A stretch of 64,000 nucleotides of DNA from an uncultured Psychroserpens sp. (GTDB lineage: Bacteria; Bacteroidota; Bacteroidia; Flavobacteriales; Flavobacteriaceae), in assembly GCA_947489585.1 (NCBI GenBank), contig CANLEE010000006.1:186001-250000 (forward strand), given 5' to 3'. Position numbers and translations under genes: made by a program. Shown piece after piece: positions 1 through 8,976 of the stretch. The notes beneath the pieces are model-generated. The model did not search any database. It saw nothing but the letters and a program-made list of their open reading frames with translations, and had not been told where the DNA came from. Position 1 is the first letter of the stretch; every line of letters begins with the position of its first letter.

Positions 1-1064
1 ATGCGCTAGATGAAGCCATAGCCTTACCAACAGATTTTTCAGCTCGTATCGCACGTAATACACAAATCTTTTTGCAAGAGGAAACTGGCATCACAAAGAC
101 GGTTGATCCTTGGGCAGGAAGTTATTATGTTGAAAAATTAACACATGATATCGCTCAGAAAGCATGGTCCCTCATTGAAGAGGTAGAAGAATTAGGTGGA
201 ATGACCAAAGCAATTGAGGCTGGTATTCCAAAACTTAGAATAGAAGAAGCTGCTGCACGAAAGCAAGCACGAATTGATTCTGGACAAGATATTATAGTAG
301 GTGTCAATAAATACCGCTTAGAGGAAGAAGATCCTATTTCTACCTTAGAAGTGGATAACCAAACTGTTAGAAACGGACAAATACAACGTTTAGAGCATAT
401 AAAAGCGACAAGAGATACGAAGGCTGTCAATCAAGCACTTTTAAAATTAACCGAAGCCGCTCGCTCAGGAGAAGATAATTTATTAGCTTTAGCAGTGAAT
501 GCTGCTCGAGAACGTGCTACACTTGGTGAAATTAGTGATGCTCTTGAAGTAGAATTTGGACGCTATAAAGCACAAATTAAATCTTTTTCTGGAGTGTATA
601 GTAAAGAAATAAAAGATGACGAAAGCTTTAAAAAAGCTAGAGAATTAGCAGATCAATTTGCTGAACAAGATGGTCGTAGACCAAGAATAATGATTGCTAA
701 AATGGGACAAGATGGTCATGATCGTGGCGCCAAAGTTGTTGCAACTGGTTATGCCGATGTTGGCTTTGATGTTGACATTGGTCCACTCTTTCAAACACCC
801 AAAGAAGCTGCCAAACAAGCCGTAGAAAACGACGTGCATATTTTAGGCGTATCTTCCTTAGCTGCAGGACATAAGACCTTAGTACCTCAAGTGATTGAAG
901 AATTAAAAGTTTATGGTCGTGATGACATTATGGTCATTGTTGGAGGTGTCATTCCAAAGCAAGATTATCAATATTTATTTGATGCTGGAGCTGTTGCTGT
1001 TTTTGGACCTGGAACAAAAATTAGTGATGCTGCAATTAAGATCTTGGAAATTTTAATTGAATGA
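1..1064 (+). CDS. scpA: Methylmalonyl-CoA mutase large subunit, C-terminal part (5' truncated by window edge)
   Basis: Adenosylcobalamin-dependent enzyme that interconverts methylmalonyl-CoA and succinyl-CoA in the propionate pathway. The reading frame is already open at position 3 (residues [13 protein letters not shown], typical of the end of the catalytic barrel), so the gene starts upstream of the window; the TTG at 72 is not a start. The last 130 or so residues form the B12-binding domain: the base-off/His-on motif DGHDRG is encoded near 711-728, followed by the SSLAAGH and GGVIP motifs of the cobalamin-binding Rossmann fold. It ends at TGA 1062-1064. The next gene starts 24 nt later on the same strand, but its product looks unrelated to the mutase. 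The presence of the B12 domain on this chain marks it as the large catalytic subunit rather than the small one. Confidence 0.95.
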   Translation, partial: ALDEAIALPTDFSARIARNTQIFLQEETGITKTVDPWAGSYYVEKLTHDIAQKAWSLIEEVEELGGMTKAIEAGIPKLRIEEAAARKQARIDSGQDIIVGVNKYRLEEEDPISTLEVDNQTVRNGQIQRLEHIKATRDTKAVNQALLKLTEAARSGEDNLLALAVNAARERATLGEISDALEVEFGRYKAQIKSFSGVYSKEIKDDESFKKARELADQFAEQDGRRPRIMIAKMGQDGHDRGAKVVATGYADVGFDVDIGPLFQTPKEAAKQAVENDVHILGVSSLAAGHKTLVPQVIEELKVYGRDDIMVIVGGVIPKQDYQYLFDAGAVAVFGPGTKISDAAIKILEILIE

Positions 1065-1088
1065 TATGATAAATTTTCAATATAATTT

Positions 1089-1448
1089 ATGAAAAACATA
1101 GATAAAGCCTCACGATTAGCTAACTATATTATAGATATGTTAGTTATTTATGTGGCTTTTATTGTATTTACTATAATTGAAGATAATTATTATGTGAATT
1201 ACTTCGCTTTTTATTGCATTATGTTTGCCTATTATTTTTTATTTGAAATGACGACTTCACAAACATTCGGCAAAATGATTACCAAAACTAAAGTTGTAAG
1301 TAAGGATGGCTCTAAGCCTCAATTTCTTAGAATTTTTATCAGGTCTTTGTCTAGGTTAATCCCTTTTGATATGCTTTCATATCTATTTGGTTCAGAAATT
1401 GGAATGCATGATGTCGTTTCTAGAACAAAGCTTGTGAAGAAAATATGA
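1089..1448 (+). CDS. RDD family membrane protein
   Basis: A 119-residue integral membrane protein with the layout of the RDD family: an N-terminal basic segment with an Arg in the first helix region (ASRLANYIIDM), a second hydrophobic segment, the GKMITKTKVVSKDG stretch after the second helix, then an Arg-rich loop (FIRSLSRLIPFDML) and the terminal HDVVSRTKLV motif, which matches the family's H-D-x-x-S-x-T-x-V/L pattern. RDD proteins are poorly understood; some act as ion exchangers, but no substrate can be assigned here. The stop overlaps the start of the next gene (ATGA at 1445-1448), so the two are probably translationally coupled. Confidence 0.85.
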   Translation: MKNIDKASRLANYIIDMLVIYVAFIVFTIIEDNYYVNYFAFYCIMFAYYFLFEMTTSQTFGKMITKTKVVSKDGSKPQFLRIFIRSLSRLIPFDMLSYLFGSEIGMHDVVSRTKLVKKI

Positions 1449-1930
1449 AGCAGTACACATTAGATGCAAATGAGCTAACACTAAGAGTCAATAAATCACC
1501 AATATTTGTACGTGCTTTAATGTTTCTATTTGCTATCCTTTTTTTTGTATTACCTATTCTTGGCTTTGTTAGTTATGCTTCAATGGGAAAAGGACTTCAC
1601 ATTGGTTCCTTTGTACTAATTTTTCTTTTTGGTTTAATGGGGTTTTATTTATTGAGGCTAGCGCTTTGGAATACTTATGGAAAAGAAAAATTAAGCTTTA
1701 AGACTAATGAATGTACTTATCTGGCAGATTATGGGTGGTTTAAAGATGCTATAAAAACAAAAGAATTTAAAACGTATACATTTTCCATAAAACCAATAGG
1801 ATATATTGAAGATCAAAAGGGAGTACTCCTTATAGAAGACAGTAAAACACAAATTGAATGTGCTACAAAAATGCCCATAGAAACCATCGAAGCACTAATT
1901 GAGGAATTAATAAAGAAATATTGCGTATAG
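1445..1930 (+). CDS. Uncharacterised membrane protein with two N-terminal helices
   Basis: A 161-residue protein not recognised as a member of a named family. After about 20 polar residues there are two hydrophobic segments (roughly residues 22-45 and 57-75), followed by a soluble C-terminal half of about 85 residues rich in Lys and Glu. The start codon lies inside the 3' end of the RDD gene (4-nt ATGA overlap), so it is likely expressed with it. The architecture (two helices then a small soluble domain) resembles bacterial PH-like membrane-anchored domains, but no diagnostic motif is visible and that remains a guess. Confidence 0.75.
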   Translation: MKQYTLDANELTLRVNKSPIFVRALMFLFAILFFVLPILGFVSYASMGKGLHIGSFVLIFLFGLMGFYLLRLALWNTYGKEKLSFKTNECTYLADYGWFKDAIKTKEFKTYTFSIKPIGYIEDQKGVLLIEDSKTQIECATKMPIETIEALIEELIKKYCV

Positions 1931-1967
1931 CAAACCAATATTACAAAATTTTGTGCGTTATAATCAC

Positions 1968-2801
1968 ATGAAATTTAAAAGACACCAACTACTTCTAAAT
2001 TACATATTTATTATATGTCTACTCGTTCTGGTTATTAACGATCATATTTTGAAATGGGAGTTTTCGAATTGGTTTACCGGAAAATTATCAGACTTTGTTG
2101 GGATGTTAATCCTTCCTTTTTTGATTACTTATTTTAATCCAAAACATATCAAATTCAACTTAGCTCTGTCTGCTGTATTATTTATGTTTTGGAAATCATC
2201 CCTATCTACAGACGCCATTGATTTCTATAATAAATTCGCTTTCATACAAACGTCTAGAGTTGTTGATTATACCGATTATATTGCACTAGTAATGCTGCCT
2301 TTTGTCTATTGGTTAATTAAAAAAATAAAGGAAAACCCTGAGTTTTTAGCAATTAAAACAAAGCTAAATTCAGTTTTTGTATTAATACCGACAGTATTTA
2401 TTTTAATATCAGAAACACCTCCCAGAAGTCATTATATAACTCAAACAGATAGCAATTTCAGATGTCATAATTGCAAGCTTAAAGTCAATATGACCCAAGC
2501 TGAAGTTTTAGAAAAATTTGGTGCTTTTAATATCAAAATAGATACTATTTTTGATTCATCAGTTTATAATCGCTACGCTTTACAAGAAGATAGTTTACGG
2601 CATTACACGATTAAAGAATTTATCATTGATAACGATACATTGAGAAACACAGATATCTCATTAAGAAGTCCAGAAGTAGGCAAAACAATAATTTCATTGA
2701 ATGGTTTTGATTATAATAAAGATATTTCAAACCAGAAAATGAAACGCAAACTACAACGACACTTTCGAAAAATAACAAAAGACTACTTTAAAAAGTTGTA
2801 A
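1968..2801 (+). CDS. Uncharacterised polytopic membrane protein with NDHxLK / TGKLSDF motif
   Basis: I chose the ATG at 1968 (MKFKRHQLL, 277 residues) over a GTG at 1953, because the ATG puts a short basic head directly before the first membrane helix. The N-terminal half has about four hydrophobic segments. Between the first two lies NDHILKWEFSNWFTGKLSDF, a pattern I have seen in other uncharacterised bacterial membrane proteins. The C-terminal half, after a last helix near residues 130-147, is soluble and holds a CHNC pair around residue 170 and a segment (MTQAEVLEKFG) like those of small periplasmic domains. No function can be assigned. It is followed by a 170-nt AT-rich gap containing no clear terminator. 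Confidence 0.75.
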   Translation: MKFKRHQLLLNYIFIICLLVLVINDHILKWEFSNWFTGKLSDFVGMLILPFLITYFNPKHIKFNLALSAVLFMFWKSSLSTDAIDFYNKFAFIQTSRVVDYTDYIALVMLPFVYWLIKKIKENPEFLAIKTKLNSVFVLIPTVFILISETPPRSHYITQTDSNFRCHNCKLKVNMTQAEVLEKFGAFNIKIDTIFDSSVYNRYALQEDSLRHYTIKEFIIDNDTLRNTDISLRSPEVGKTIISLNGFDYNKDISNQKMKRKLQRHFRKITKDYFKKL

Positions 2802-2972
2802 TTGCTACCACTCTGCTTACATCGTTAAAACCTGTTAAACTTCTTTAAATCAAAGACTTATTTTTTATCTTATAAAAAATAAATCAGAAAAATAGTACAA
2901 TTCATATTATTTAAACTAAAAACTTAGTTATATTTATAGTTCAATTCTTAAACTCAATTAAAATCTAAAAAC

Positions 2973-5816
2973 ATGAATCAAACACCATCAAAACTGAGCA
3001 TGCTTAGCATGTTTATGGTATTCTTTTTTGCACTGGCGTCTTATGGACAAGATGTAGAAATGAAACCAAAAGAAATTTCAGCTTCAGAAGACATTCCTTT
3101 TAATCCTGAAGTAAAAACTGGAGTACTAAGTAACGGTCTCACCTATTACATCAAAAATAATGGCAAACCAGAAAATAAGGTTGAATTAAGACTAGTGGTG
3201 AACGCTGGTTCTATTTTAGAAGACGATGATCAACAAGGTCTGGCCCATTTTATGGAGCACATGAATTTTAATGGAACCAAAAACTTTAAAAAGAATGAAC
3301 TAGTTGATTACTTGCAAAGTATTGGTGTAAAATTTGGAGCACACCTTAATGCATATACTAGTTTTGATGAAACGGTCTACATTTTACCAATTCCTAGTGA
3401 TGATCCTGAAAAATTAGAAAAGGGATTTCAAATTCTAGAAGATTGGGCACATAATGCACTTTTAACTGATGAAGAAATCGATAATGAAAGAGGTGTCGTT
3501 CTTGAAGAGTATCGACTTGGTAAAGGTGCAAACGAACGTATGTCTCAACGCTATCTTCCCAAAATGTTATATGGCTCGAAGTATGCAGACCGCCTTCCTA
3601 TTGGGAAAAAGGAAATTCTTGAAAATTTTGATTATGAAAGCTTAAGACGTTTTTATAAAGATTGGTATAGACCTGATTTAATGTCTGTTATGGCTGTTGG
3701 TGATGTTGATGTTGCTACACTTGAAGCAAAAATCAAAGAACACTTCGGGAAAATTCCTGCAGCTAAAAATCCAAGAACTCGAGAATCTTTTGATTTGCCT
3801 AATCATAAAGAAACATTTATTGCCATTGAGTCTGATAAGGAAGCGTCTTTTTCTCAAGTGCAAGTCATGTTTAAAGATGAGAAGAATTCAACCCCAGATA
3901 TTTCGGTTGAAGAGTATAGAAAGTCAATGATAAAAGGTGTTTTTTCTCAAATGATTAATAATCGCTTGCAAGAATTAACAAATGGAGAAAAACCTCCATT
4001 TGTATATGGTTATAGTTTTCACGGTGGTACGTACGCAAAAAATAAGAGCGCTTACCAATCGTTTGCTATGACAAAAGAAACAGGTCAGCTTAATGCATTA
4101 AAAACCCTATTAGAAGAAAACCAAAGAGTGAAACAACATGGATTTTTTAATGGTGAATTTGAACGCGCTAAAAAAGACATTTTGGCGCGCATGGAAAAGT
4201 CTTTTAAGGATCGAAATAAAATGGAATCTAATAGAGTTATTAGCGAGTATGTAAGACATTTTCTTGAAAATGAACCAATGCCAGGAATAGAATGGGAATA
4301 TGCATTTTATCAAGAACAGTTGCCTAAAGTAAACTTAGAGGAAGTGAATGGGCTTATTTCTGATTATATTAAAGATGAAAATCGTGTTATTGTATTAACG
4401 GGTCCAGAAAAAGAAGGATTAGAACAAGTAACAGAAGCACAAGTGAAATCAGTTTTAGAAGCAGTAGAAAGTAAAGTGTTGGAGCCTTATAAAGATGAAG
4501 CTGTTGCAACATCATTGATGACCACTACTCCTACTCCGGGAACCATTACTGATTATTCAAAAAATGATGCCATTGGCACAACCACATTAACCCTTAGTAA
4601 TGGTGCTAAAGTAACTTATAAAGTCACTGATTTTAAAAATGATGAAATTCTTTTTGATGCCTTTAGCTATGGAGGTTCATCTCTATATTCGCTTGAGGAG
4701 CACAAAGCTACAGTTAATGCAAATGGCGGGCTATCGGAAGCAGGAGTTAACGGTTATAACAAAGTCGAATTAGGTAAAATGATGTCTGGCAAGATTGTGC
4801 GTGTTAGACCAAGTATTCGCACGTATAGTGAAGAGATGTCAGGTTCTGCTTCACCAAAAGATTTTGAAGATCTATTTCAATTGGTAAACCTTTATTTTAC
4901 GGCATTAAATAAAGATGATAAAGCATTCAATTCATTTAAAGAAAAGCAAAAGTCCTTTTTAGGCAATATGATGTCTAATCCACAAACCTATTTTTCTGTC
5001 AAAATGGGCGAGTTTATTTATGGAAAAAGCCCAAGATATACTGGTTTTCCAACACCAGAAAAAATGGATGAAGCCGATTACGATTTAGCATATAAAAAAT
5101 ATCAAGAACGTTTTGCAGATGCTGGTGATTTCCACTTTTATTTCGTCGGAAATATAGACGAGAAGAAATTAGTAGAATATGCGAGTACATATCTCGCGAG
5201 TCTTCCTGGCAAAAATTCAAATGAAACGTATAAGGTTTCAGAGTTTAGACCACTAACAGGACAACATGAAAAAATAATCAAAAAAGGAACGGATCAAAAA
5301 AGCTCAGTTCGTATTACGTATCATGGTCCAACAACTTATAGTGCTAAAGAGAATTTAGCATTAGAAACATTAGGAGAAATATTAACAATTAAACTTATCG
5401 AACAACTTCGCGAAGAAGAAGGTGGAGTTTATGGTGCTGGCGCTAGAGGTAGCATTAGCAAAATGCCTTATGATTGGTATCGCTTTAATATTAGTTTCCC
5501 TTGTGGACCAGAAAATGTTGACAAACTCAAAACTGCTGCATTAGCTGAAGTTGAAAAATTAGTAAAAGATGGCCCAACTCAAAAGGATTTAGATAAGGTA
5601 AAAGAATCTTATATGTTAGATCATAAAGAAGATTTAAAAACGAATCGTTTTTGGTTACGTCATTTAAAAAACTCTGATTATCAAAAGAGTGATGCTACAA
5701 AGCTCCTTGAATATGAAAAGAATGTTAATAGCCTCAACATCGATTTTCTTCAAGAAGTGGCTAAAAAATACTTGAGCAAAGATTATATCATTGGTATTCA
5801 TTACCCAGAATCATGA
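2973..5816 (+). CDS. Secreted M16 family zinc metallopeptidase (pitrilysin/insulinase type)
   Basis: A 947-residue two-half M16 peptidase, expected in the periplasm or outer membrane. Residues 1-26 are a signal peptide ending ASYGQ. The inverted zinc motif HFMEH lies at residues 92-96, in the context GLAHFMEHMNFNGT, and the downstream Glu-rich NERGVVLEEYR segment around residue 172 supplies the third ligand. The second half (from about residue 530, SNGAKVTYKVTDF) repeats the fold without HxxEH, as expected for the non-catalytic half of single-chain members such as PqqL. It stands alone between a membrane-protein cluster and parA and has a downstream A/T-flanked hairpin terminator. Substrates are unknown; peptide degradation or nutrient acquisition is the family's usual role. 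Confidence 0.93.
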   Translation: MNQTPSKLSMLSMFMVFFFALASYGQDVEMKPKEISASEDIPFNPEVKTGVLSNGLTYYIKNNGKPENKVELRLVVNAGSILEDDDQQGLAHFMEHMNFNGTKNFKKNELVDYLQSIGVKFGAHLNAYTSFDETVYILPIPSDDPEKLEKGFQILEDWAHNALLTDEEIDNERGVVLEEYRLGKGANERMSQRYLPKMLYGSKYADRLPIGKKEILENFDYESLRRFYKDWYRPDLMSVMAVGDVDVATLEAKIKEHFGKIPAAKNPRTRESFDLPNHKETFIAIESDKEASFSQVQVMFKDEKNSTPDISVEEYRKSMIKGVFSQMINNRLQELTNGEKPPFVYGYSFHGGTYAKNKSAYQSFAMTKETGQLNALKTLLEENQRVKQHGFFNGEFERAKKDILARMEKSFKDRNKMESNRVISEYVRHFLENEPMPGIEWEYAFYQEQLPKVNLEEVNGLISDYIKDENRVIVLTGPEKEGLEQVTEAQVKSVLEAVESKVLEPYKDEAVATSLMTTTPTPGTITDYSKNDAIGTTTLTLSNGAKVTYKVTDFKNDEILFDAFSYGGSSLYSLEEHKATVNANGGLSEAGVNGYNKVELGKMMSGKIVRVRPSIRTYSEEMSGSASPKDFEDLFQLVNLYFTALNKDDKAFNSFKEKQKSFLGNMMSNPQTYFSVKMGEFIYGKSPRYTGFPTPEKMDEADYDLAYKKYQERFADAGDFHFYFVGNIDEKKLVEYASTYLASLPGKNSNETYKVSEFRPLTGQHEKIIKKGTDQKSSVRITYHGPTTYSAKENLALETLGEILTIKLIEQLREEEGGVYGAGARGSISKMPYDWYRFNISFPCGPENVDKLKTAALAEVEKLVKDGPTQKDLDKVKESYMLDHKEDLKTNRFWLRHLKNSDYQKSDATKLLEYEKNVNSLNIDFLQEVAKKYLSKDYIIGIHYPES

Positions 5817-5845
5817 TATGAATTTATTTTTGTTTTATTGTTAAA

Positions 5846-5877
5846 AAAAAAAGCAGCTGTAATAAGTTGCTTTTTTT
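5846..5877 (+). terminator. Rho-independent terminator after the M16 peptidase gene
   Basis: Arms AAAAAAAGCA (5846-5855) and TGCTTTTTTT (5868-5877) pair over 10 bp with a 12-nt loop, and the 3' arm is a run of seven T. It lies 30 nt after the peptidase stop codon. Confidence 0.7.
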
Positions 5878-5925
5878 ATACAAGTAATGTTAACAACTTC
5901 GGTTTTAATAACTCATAATAAATCG

Positions 5926-5933
5926 TATTTTTG
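5926..5933 (+). promoter_or_regulatory. Bacteroidota -7 promoter element (TATTTTTG) for the parAB operon
   Basis: TATTTTTG fits the Bacteroidota consensus TAnnTTTG and ends 24 nt before the parA ATG. No convincing TTTG -33 element is visible at the usual 19-nt spacing. Confidence 0.5.
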
Positions 5934-5957
5934 ATTTCAATTAAACCAAATCATTTA

Positions 5958-6722
5958 ATGGGTAAAATCATTGCAATTGCCAATCAAAAAGGAGGTGTTG
6001 GTAAAACAACAACTTCTGTTAATTTAGCAGCATCATTAGGAGTTCTAGAAAAGAAAGTATTACTTATAGATGCAGATCCACAAGCTAATGCTACATCTGG
6101 ACTTGGTATTGAAGTAGAACAAGTAGAAACCGGAACCTATCAGTTATTAGAACATACAGCATCTGCTGAAGCAGCTATTGTTGAAACAGATTCACCTAAT
6201 GTAGATATCATACCATCTCATATTGATTTGGTAGCCATAGAGATTGAGTTAGTAGATAAAGAAGAGCGTGAGTACATGCTTAAAAAAGCCATATCGCATC
6301 TGAAATCATCGTATGATTATATTTTGATAGATTGTGCGCCATCACTTGGCTTATTAACATTAAATGCGCTAACGGCTTCAGATTCTGTAATCATCCCAAT
6401 CCAATGTGAATATTTTGCATTGGAAGGCTTGGGTAAATTGTTGAATACTGTAAAAAGTGTTCAGAAAATACATAATACCGGATTAGACATTGAAGGTATG
6501 CTACTCACCATGTTTGATCAACGTTTACGTTTATCAAATCAAGTGGTTGAAGAAGTCCAAAAGCATTTTAGTGATATGGTTTTTAAAACCATCATACAGC
6601 GAAATGTAAGACTAGGTGAAGCACCAAGTTATGGTGAAAGCATTATAAAATATGATGTAAGTAGTAAAGGAGCGTCAAATTATTTAAGTTTGGCAAAAGA
6701 AATTATTAATAGAAATGCATAA
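5958..6722 (+). CDS. parA: Chromosome partitioning ATPase ParA (Soj)
   Basis: A 254-residue ParA/MinD-type ATPase that binds DNA as an ATP dimer and drives segregation of ParB-bound origin regions. The deviant Walker A motif is KGGVGKTT at residues 11-18; DADPQ follows near residue 40, and DCAPSLGLLTLNAL provides the Walker B-like segment. The ATG at 5958 (MGKIIAIANQ) is the right start: an in-frame TTG at 5931 would overlap the -7 promoter box at 5926-5933. The stop overlaps the parB start (TAATG, 6720-6724), so the pair is translationally coupled. Chromosomal rather than plasmid-borne ParA is indicated by the flanking housekeeping genes. Confidence 0.95.
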   Translation: MGKIIAIANQKGGVGKTTTSVNLAASLGVLEKKVLLIDADPQANATSGLGIEVEQVETGTYQLLEHTASAEAAIVETDSPNVDIIPSHIDLVAIEIELVDKEEREYMLKKAISHLKSSYDYILIDCAPSLGLLTLNALTASDSVIIPIQCEYFALEGLGKLLNTVKSVQKIHNTGLDIEGMLLTMFDQRLRLSNQVVEEVQKHFSDMVFKTIIQRNVRLGEAPSYGESIIKYDVSSKGASNYLSLAKEIINRNA

Positions 6723-7621
6723 TGGCGAAGGCAACTAAAAAACAAGCATTAGGTAGAGGTTTGTCTGCATTGTTGAAAGACCCTTCTAATGATATAAAAT
6801 CTGCTAATGATAAGCATGCAGATACAATAATTGGAAACATTGTTGAACTAGATATTGATGTGATTGAAATCAATCCGTTTCAACCACGTACAAATTTCAA
6901 TGAAGAAACGCTACGTGAACTTGCCTCTTCTATAAAAGAACTAGGCGTAATTCAACCAATTACGGTTAGAAAATTAGATTTTAATAAGTTTCAATTAGTT
7001 TCAGGAGAACGTCGTTTTAGAGCTTCAAAATTGATTGGGTTAAAAACAATTCCTGCTTATATTAGAATAGCAAATGATCAAGAATCATTAGAAATGGCTT
7101 TGGTTGAGAATATTCAACGCCAGGATTTAGATCCAATTGAAATTGCATTATCCTATCAACGTTTAATAGATGAAATTTCATTAACCCAAGAACAAATGAG
7201 CGAGCGTGTTGGAAAAAAACGTTCAACGATTGCAAACTATTTACGCTTATTAAAATTAGATCCAATTATTCAAACTGGAATGCGAGATGGCTTTATCTCT
7301 ATGGGTCATGGTCGTGCTATTATTAATATTGAAGATCAAAACATCCAGTTAGATATTTATGAAAAGATTATTACTGATAAATTATCTGTTAGAGCAACTG
7401 AAGCTTTAGTAAAAACATATCATAATCCTTCAACTAAAAAAACGCCTGAACCTGAAGAGTATCCTAAATTTGTTAAAAAAGGCATAAAAGAATTTTCAGA
7501 ATACTTTGGGCATAAAATTGGCGTTAAATTGTCAAAGAATGGTAAGGGACAAATAACTATTCCGTTTCATTCTGAAGAAGATTTTAACCGTATAAAAAAA
7601 CTAGTACAACGTGCTAAATAA
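6722..7621 (+). CDS. parB: Chromosome partitioning DNA-binding protein ParB (Spo0J)
   Basis: A 299-residue CTP-dependent ParB clamp that loads at parS sites and stimulates ParA. The N-terminal GRGLSALL segment (residues 11-18) is the ParA-interacting tail, NPFQPR begins the ParB/Srx domain, GERRFRASKL is the CTP-binding Box II motif, and ENIQRQDLDPIE leads into the helix-turn-helix (MSERVGKKRSTIANYLRLL). The C-terminal region (FVKKGIKEFSEYFGHKIG onwards) would be the dimerisation domain. No 16-bp palindrome resembling the classical parS consensus was noticed nearby, although it was not searched exhaustively. The next gene starts inside the parB 3' end. Confidence 0.95.
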   Translation: MAKATKKQALGRGLSALLKDPSNDIKSANDKHADTIIGNIVELDIDVIEINPFQPRTNFNEETLRELASSIKELGVIQPITVRKLDFNKFQLVSGERRFRASKLIGLKTIPAYIRIANDQESLEMALVENIQRQDLDPIEIALSYQRLIDEISLTQEQMSERVGKKRSTIANYLRLLKLDPIIQTGMRDGFISMGHGRAIINIEDQNIQLDIYEKIITDKLSVRATEALVKTYHNPSTKKTPEPEEYPKFVKKGIKEFSEYFGHKIGVKLSKNGKGQITIPFHSEEDFNRIKKLVQRAK

Positions 7622-8207
7622 GTTAGTATATAGTCTTTTATTTTCACTTTTTTTCTGCGCTTTTACTTTTGGGCAAGAAGACATACCTTCTGACGAGGTG
7701 AAAACAGACCTATTAATGGTCAAGGATACTATAAATACCAAACGTGAGCCTATCAATGTGTTAGCACCTTCAAAAGCTGCTTTCTATTCTGCTATTCTTC
7801 CAGGTTTGGGTCAAGCCTATAATAAAAAGTATTGGAAAATTCCTATCGTTTATGCTGCTATTGGTATTCCGGTTTATCTTTATATAAGAAATGATAAAGA
7901 TTATAATATATATCGTGATGCATACAAAAGACGTTTGTCAGGATTTGGACAAGGATCTGATGGAGACCCTTTTCCTAATGTCACAAATGATGGCCTAATT
8001 AATGCACAAAAACAGCTGAGACGAAATAAAGAATTAGCGTTATTGATTGCTATTGGTGCCTATGCGTTAAATATCGTAGATGCAAATGTTGATGCGCATT
8101 TATTACAATTTAATGTAGACGAAGATTTATCTTTGCGACCACATTTTAAATATAACCAAATGGAAAATAATACTGATTTGGGACTTACTCTGAATTTTAA
8201 ATTCTAA
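7611..8207 (+). CDS. DUF5683 domain protein, secreted or membrane-associated
   Basis: A 198-residue protein of the Bacteroidota DUF5683 family. It begins with GTG at 7611, overlapping the last 11 nt of parB; no ATG lies close by, and the GTG start gives a well-formed signal peptide (MLNKLVYSLLFSLFFCAFTFGQ). The diagnostic core is PSKAAFYSAILPGLGQAYN followed by KKYWKIPIVYAAIG, two hydrophobic hairpins, and a C-terminal helix that includes ALNIVDANVDAHLL. The function is unknown. In this genome it sits between parB and dapB and is probably cotranscribed with both. Confidence 0.85.
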   Translation: MLNKLVYSLLFSLFFCAFTFGQEDIPSDEVKTDLLMVKDTINTKREPINVLAPSKAAFYSAILPGLGQAYNKKYWKIPIVYAAIGIPVYLYIRNDKDYNIYRDAYKRRLSGFGQGSDGDPFPNVTNDGLINAQKQLRRNKELALLIAIGAYALNIVDANVDAHLLQFNVDEDLSLRPHFKYNQMENNTDLGLTLNFKF

Positions 8208-8211
8208 TCGT

Positions 8212-8913
8212 ATGAATATTGCGCTTTTAGGCTATGGAAAAATGGGTAAAGCAATTGAAAAAATTGCAATAGAACGTGGCCATCAAATTCTTCTGAAAGT
8301 GTCTAGCACTACGGAAAAATTTTCACTAGAAAATATTGATGTTGCTATTGACTTTAGTCTACCGTCTACTGCAGTGGCTAATATTTCAGAATGTATAAAT
8401 ACTAATGTCCCAGTAATTTCTGGAACTACAGGTTGGTTGGATCACTATAATGATGTAATAGCCTTATGCCGCTCAAAAAATGGAACTTTTTTATATGCAT
8501 CAAATTTTAGTTTAGGTGTAAACATCTTTTTTGAACTTAACAAAACACTGGCTAAACTTTTAAAAGGTTTGCCACAATATAAAACGAGTATGGAAGAAAT
8601 TCACCATACACAAAAGCTAGATGCGCCTAGTGGAACAGCAATTACACTTGCCGAAGGAATCATCGAAGAAACCAATTATAAAAACTGGACTTTAGATGCA
8701 CCAAAACAAAATGAGATTGGTATTTTAGCAACGCGAATTGAAAATGTTCCTGGAACTCATGAAATTAATTACGACTCTGAAGTAGATAGTATTCAAATTA
8801 AACATACTGCGCATAGCAGACAAGGGTTTGCTTTAGGTGCTGTAATCGCAGCAGAATATGTTCATGATAAAAAAGGGGTCTTTACTATGAAAGATGTATT
8901 AAATATTAGTTAA
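8212..8913 (+). CDS. dapB: 4-hydroxy-tetrahydrodipicolinate reductase
   Basis: A 233-residue cytoplasmic enzyme that reduces 4-hydroxy-tetrahydrodipicolinate with NAD(P)H to tetrahydrodipicolinate, on the way to diaminopimelate and lysine. GYGKMGKAIE at residues 7-16 is the dinucleotide-binding loop. The catalytic motif EIHHTQKLDAPSGTA (residues 126-140) contains the catalytic His pair and Lys of the family. It is shorter than the E. coli enzyme (273 residues), as is usual in Bacteroidota. The start is 4 nt after the DUF5683 stop, so it is most likely part of the parAB run. Cell-wall and lysine precursors may thus be expressed together with segregation and export genes. Confidence 0.95.
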   Translation: MNIALLGYGKMGKAIEKIAIERGHQILLKVSSTTEKFSLENIDVAIDFSLPSTAVANISECINTNVPVISGTTGWLDHYNDVIALCRSKNGTFLYASNFSLGVNIFFELNKTLAKLLKGLPQYKTSMEEIHHTQKLDAPSGTAITLAEGIIEETNYKNWTLDAPKQNEIGILATRIENVPGTHEINYDSEVDSIQIKHTAHSRQGFALGAVIAAEYVHDKKGVFTMKDVLNIS

Positions 8914-8976
8914 TATGTCAATTGAATGTAACGTTTTTAAATACTTTTCAACTCACTAAGAAATCAAACTATAGAT

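Noticed and set aside
5988..6005. A perfect AAAGGAGGTG-like Shine-Dalgarno sequence
   Set aside because: It is inside parA and encodes the Walker A residues KGGVG; there is no start codon at a suitable distance that opens a gene.
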